Shown here piece after piece: positions 61,301 through 64,000 of a DNA stretch of 64,000 bases. The DNA lies in assembly GCA_963281255.1 (NCBI GenBank), contig OY725493.1, forward strand, positions 5,053,857 through 5,117,856. Direction: 5' to 3'. Within the stretch, counting starts at the first letter, position 1. Every line of letters starts with the position of its first letter. The notes below the pieces were generated by a model. That model did no database searches and had not been told where the DNA came from. It was given only the letters and a program-made list of their open reading frames with translations. Both the position numbers and the translations under genes were made by a program. The DNA comes from Aphrocallistes beatrix (lineage: Eukaryota > Porifera > Hexactinellida > Sceptrulophora > Aphrocallistidae).

Positions 61301-63992
61301 ACTGAGAATTAGCTCTGCTAACAGTCTCAGAATCCCAGATTTCCCGACTATCGGCTGCTCGCTGGGGTTTACCTTAGTCTTGGCTATGGAGACAGGAGCA
61401 GGCAGAGAGAGAGGAGCTAGTTCTGAGAGCTCGTCTATCTCCATCTCATCATCCACCAGGTCCATCAGCATGCTAAAGTTCCTACATACATATACATGGT
61501 GTCAGTAGATCAGACAAGGTCTGAGGGATAGCATCCAGTTACCTGATGTCTCCTCTGAGAGTGTTGCCGTGTAGCCGCTCGAAAGGATGGAATCTGTTGC
61601 GAGGCAGTCGGATGATGCTTGAGCCCCTGGAGAAGGAGAGGGGGTCCGCCATGGAGGAGGAGAGGAGGCTGGAGGTGGGGGCTGGGTGAGTGTTTATGGA
61701 GTCGTGTCCGAGGTAGAGCAGCTCTAGCAGGTCCCTGAGGAAGGACTCCTGACTGCTGTTGTCTAGGGAGGTACATGGCTTCTTACGAGGGACAAGCTTA
61801 ACCAGGTCTGAATTCTTCGCATCAGGTGGAATCAGAAGCTGGGAGACATCCAGTTTGAAAACCTCCTTAGCAATCTCTTTGAACATGGTGGGGTTCTTGT
61901 TGTAAATGGGTCCAATGGAACGGAAGAAGGAGTCCAGGTCTTTGGTGTTCCTATCCCTCCGTCCTATCCGATAGGGCATCGAGTTCATCGGGGGGGAGTG
62001 GTAATGGTGAGAACCACGTATAGCGTTCTCCATCATGTATCGCATCGCGTTCTCTGACTCGAAGAGATGCCTCATGAGGATGGAGGTGAGCGCTTGAAAG
62101 CCCGAGAAGAGCATGTCCTTCTTGAGGCTGAAGAGATGCAGGCACCCCTTACATTTTCCGAATATGAGAGCGATGCGGTAGTCCTTCGTTAGCCGGATTG
62201 AGAGCTGGAGCACTGCTTGCAGCAGAGAAGTGTTCTTCACGAATTTGAGGAGAGAAGCACAGTACCTGTATGGGAATTGGACCATAAGAGTCGTGCTGTA
62301 ATATATTGATAATCGAATGGTTGAGGAACGCACGTGATCAGTGTTACTTTCTGGTCATAATTCAATGCCAAGTCAGACGCTATTTTCTTCATTTGATCGC
62401 CATCTATTAGCGATAGAACTTGTAAGCTGAGGTAAAGTAAATAGAAGGAAAAATAAAATCACAAAAAATAACTGAGGAACTAACGAGAATCTGGAACATC
62501 TTTAGAAACAAGTTCTGTCTCTTTACTTGAGGTAGGAGTCTCACTCTCGTCGTCTTTGGGGACTTCAGGCTTTTTAGTGTAACGAATGGGATATGTTGGT
62601 GAGTGGAGATCAATTCCCCTCTAATGAGAGAAAAGGAAGCTAGTTAGTACTCGTCATTATTGAAAATGAATAGCTAATCCACAGTAATATAGTACGTAGT
62701 TAGAAGGGTAATTTTGTAAATATTAGACCACGGATTATAGAAAGTTTGATAAAGCAAAAAGGAAAACGCACTGAGCAGGATTTGAACCTGCGCGGGCAAA
62801 GCCCATTGGATTTCGAGTCCAACTCCTTAACCTCTCGGACATCAGTGCATAAAACTTTTATGAGGATTATAATACAATACTTCAAGGTCATTACAGCCAA
62901 AAATTAAGTGCTACATATATGATTAACCGTGTGGATAGACGCAACCGATCTAACTAGAACTAATCACAAAATTATCTAGAGCTTACCATGGCCATCGTCT
63001 CCAGATTGAGGATATAACGGTTGTTCTTTTCAGTAATTCTAACAGAACATGTTGCATATATAAACTCCAAAATTTGCAACGAAAGAAAAAGCAAAAACTA
63101 ACATACGGAACAGATGCTGCCCCCTCTGAGAACGCATTATCAATAAGGGTCGAAGTTTCAGGGGAGAAGTTTGACCATCCACCACGGTTCGTGTTGAGCC
63201 ACGACCAGGTGTGGGCACCTGTTGGTCTACGATCCCTGTGAATAATCATCTGAGCATGTTTCTCCAGGAGATCAATGAAGAGAATGAGTGGGGACAGCCA
63301 CCTACGTGAATTCAATACAAATCAAACTGAGTATAAAATATAGCTCATCTAACGGATGACATGCGCTTACTCGATTGTTATGTCAACATCCTCTCCCAAT
63401 TTCTTGAGAGCTATGCTTAGTAGATTGATGCAATGGTCTTGTATTGGAGACCCCTCTGTACAGCTGAATGTGTTCAACGTCAGATTCTACATGTATATCG
63501 CATAAAGAGTATATTTGCAATCGCTGTAGCATACATAACAAGGATAAGCAAGATCTACCTCGAATAGGAACAGGAGCAGCAGGATGAGAGAGTACAGGTG
63601 CTGGTGCACAGGGGAATCTGATTGAGAACTCTGAATCATTTTCGCAGTTTCGTTGAATTCTTTGAAAATAAGATGTAGAGAAGGTTGGATGTAGCTCGGG
63701 CCCCAGTTCTCTGTGATTACTGTGAACAGAGGTACGATGCGGTAGACTGCCTGAGGCATCTTCTTCAGAAATTGAGCAGAACAAGAAATGACCTCATCTA
63801 CAAATTCCAGGTCTTCCCGCAAATTCAGTATCTTGGGAATGGGGGGCTCTTCCTTCAGGATAAAATAATATTTTGAAAGTATTTTCAAATATAAAGAAGT
63901 TTATAAGCACAACGCACCTTCAATTCATTATCTAACGAGAGAGCGATTGCTTTGGCGAAGTGGTCATCTTCACTCATGCTCTCCACCTCTTG
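52014..63992 (-). CDS. HUWE1: HECT E3 ubiquitin ligase HUWE1, C-terminal 2836 residues
   Basis: Giant nuclear/cytosolic E3. Exons (5' to 3'): 63918-63992, 63559-63852, 63371-63486, 63107-63301, 62987-63038, 62485-62620, 62334-62418, 61543-62265, 61250-61481, 60620-61187, 60051-60560, 59777-59986, 58368-59714, 58043-58266, 55859-57982, 55599-55796, 55370-55544, 54634-55286, 52428-52727, 52174-52364 and 52014-52116; all join in frame. Domains: UIM ([15 protein letters not shown]), WWE ([15 protein letters not shown]), acidic/Asp-rich region, three UBM-like motifs ([42 protein letters not shown]) and HECT. The catalytic Cys in CFNQLDLP is split TG|C by the last intron, and the protein ends EGFGLA. 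The acceptor of exon 62334-62418 is uncertain; the acceptor at 60561 is a TAGTAG tandem. The 5' end lies outside. Confidence 0.93.
52904..54475 (-). CDS. ABHD16A: ABHD16A-type phospholipid lipase nested in a HUWE1 intron
   Basis: Membrane alpha/beta hydrolase; the vertebrate enzyme makes lysophosphatidylserine from phosphatidylserine. The single exon gives 523 residues. Two hydrophobic segments (near 40-58 and 78-95) and another near 165-185 precede the hydrolase domain. The sequence shows [24 protein letters not shown], the nucleophile elbow [10 protein letters not shown] with Ser near 320, [14 protein letters not shown], Asp in [10 protein letters not shown] (near 391) and a C-terminal His in TSTHNTPV. 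It lies wholly within a 1906-bp HUWE1 intron (52728-54633) in the same orientation. ATTAG precedes the ATG by seven bases, so it can be a separate trans-spliced mRNA. ABHD16A versus B was not resolved. Confidence 0.9.
   Translation of the reverse strand: MGILDYIFSPNLYFLYKQGGVVPYSPKALESIPNMILNASYFAIKMTYYLSPLIIYKLYMNTTNLLSNHNLLTGAKILTLSAALMTPLYLVRGIGRSMNPDYQEFMRILKKDREGKNTRNYQSLRMFDFDISSLPPAFIQSKSKLTPRTPTPPNIPSYSVLRYALLYGFILDAWHYLLAHSLGRAAIYPGSLWFVNSIVGIDCAQGRYQLLAKGGVRGKLLCKSGHSIDTIYVRQNETAYSDTLVICCEGNAGFMESASTHHFLGRGYSVLGWNHPGFQYSTGKPFPHFDQEAVIAAVQYAVEELHHPLESIIVYGWSIGGYSASYATAAFPMLKGLILDASFDDIVPLATAKMPSLLLTPVTEVLTNHFNLQPQVFLSQYNGPVTLIRRTKDDIITTDINNRAATNRGNDLLMSLLKNRYPFLFSIHECQKAVLLWLHLTDHERTNSEYNIDRKRMYDLIQDYSMTASLAPPCEIGRELPLQDQTALAVYLAMQYMKHFTSTHNTPVLLNLLDPPKNVPYNL
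58313..58349. repeat. (AT)n microsatellite in a HUWE1 intron
   Basis: Uninterrupted AT dinucleotide run of about 37 bp inside the 101-bp intron 58267-58367. It is likely length-polymorphic. Confidence 0.95.
60125..60171 (-). repeat. Asp-codon run in the HUWE1 acidic region
   Basis: Imperfect GAY repeats encode about nine consecutive Asp residues followed by PSIDLDETD, within the acidic region that HUWE1 orthologues also have. The codon mixture suggests selection for acidity rather than a simple microsatellite. Confidence 0.6.
62767..62848 (-). tRNA. tRNA-Ser (anticodon CGA)
   Basis: 82 nt with a perfect 7-bp acceptor stem (GCACTGA with TCAGTGC) and G as discriminator base, as usual for tRNA-Ser. 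The D-arm/A-box region reads GTCCGAGAGGTTAAGGA. The anticodon arm GGACTCGAAATCC gives CGA, reading UCG. A long variable arm (TGGGCTTTGCCC) marks a class II serine tRNA. The T arm contains the B-box GGTTCAAATCC. A TTTT Pol III terminator follows directly. No intron and no encoded CCA. It sits inside the 366-bp HUWE1 intron 62621-62986, sense orientation. Confidence 0.95.
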
Positions 63993-64000
63993 CTAAATAA

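Noticed and set aside
1-64000. Transposons, retroelements or viral insertions
   Set aside because: I saw no transposase, reverse transcriptase, integrase, long terminal repeats or long terminal inverted repeats. Short repeats are microsatellites or hairpins.

Overview
This is nuclear DNA from a compact animal genome. The genes are orthologues of conserved animal proteins. Most introns are short (about 50-150 bp) with GT-AG ends. I recognise no transposon, CRISPR array or prokaryotic operon signal. A Vasa-type DEAD-box helicase ending in DDESWD, a BRPF1-type chromatin reader, TLNRD1 and the motile-cilium protein GAS8/DRC4 point to a metazoan with flagellated cells. Short introns, dense packing and splice-acceptor-like AGs directly before most start codons suggest a lineage with spliced-leader trans-splicing. 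A hexactinellid (glass) sponge would fit. That assignment is an inference.

Layout. 1-17237 has mixed strands. Plus-strand genes are EXOC4 (cut by the window start), MTMR2, WDR46, AMDHD1, NAA38 and NUP88. Minus-strand genes are a glutathionyl-hydroquinone reductase and HADHA, both inside a 4.4-kb WDR46 intron, and TLNRD1. From 17962 to the right edge every gene is on the minus strand. In order of increasing coordinate these are Vasa, PRDX5, BLOC1S1, GAS8, an unrecognised 299-aa protein, POLR2C, RTF1, BRPF1, a DRAM-like membrane protein, WDR91, a SENP6/7-type SUMO protease, a coiled-coil protein, PBLD, TAF1, RIOK2 and HUWE1 (5' part beyond the window). HUWE1 holds ABHD16A and a tRNA-Ser(CGA) in two introns, both in the sense direction.

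How the genes relate. POLR2C, RTF1, TAF1 and BRPF1 act in Pol II transcription and chromatin. WDR46 and RIOK2 act in small-subunit ribosome biogenesis. EXOC4, MTMR2, WDR91 and BLOC1S1 act in membrane traffic. HUWE1 and the SENP act in ubiquitin/SUMO control. HADHA, AMDHD1, PBLD, PRDX5, ABHD16A and the Xi-class GST are metabolic or redox enzymes. Neighbours in the minus-strand run are often only 98-240 bp apart from stop to next start. In 18 of 24 genes with a visible start, a (T/C)AG lies 0-8 nt before the ATG. Together this suggests operon-like transcription units resolved by trans-splicing, and I regard it as the most interesting feature of the window. All exon boundaries were set by eye from reading frame, GT/AG sites and remembered family conservation. 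No alignment or database search was run.
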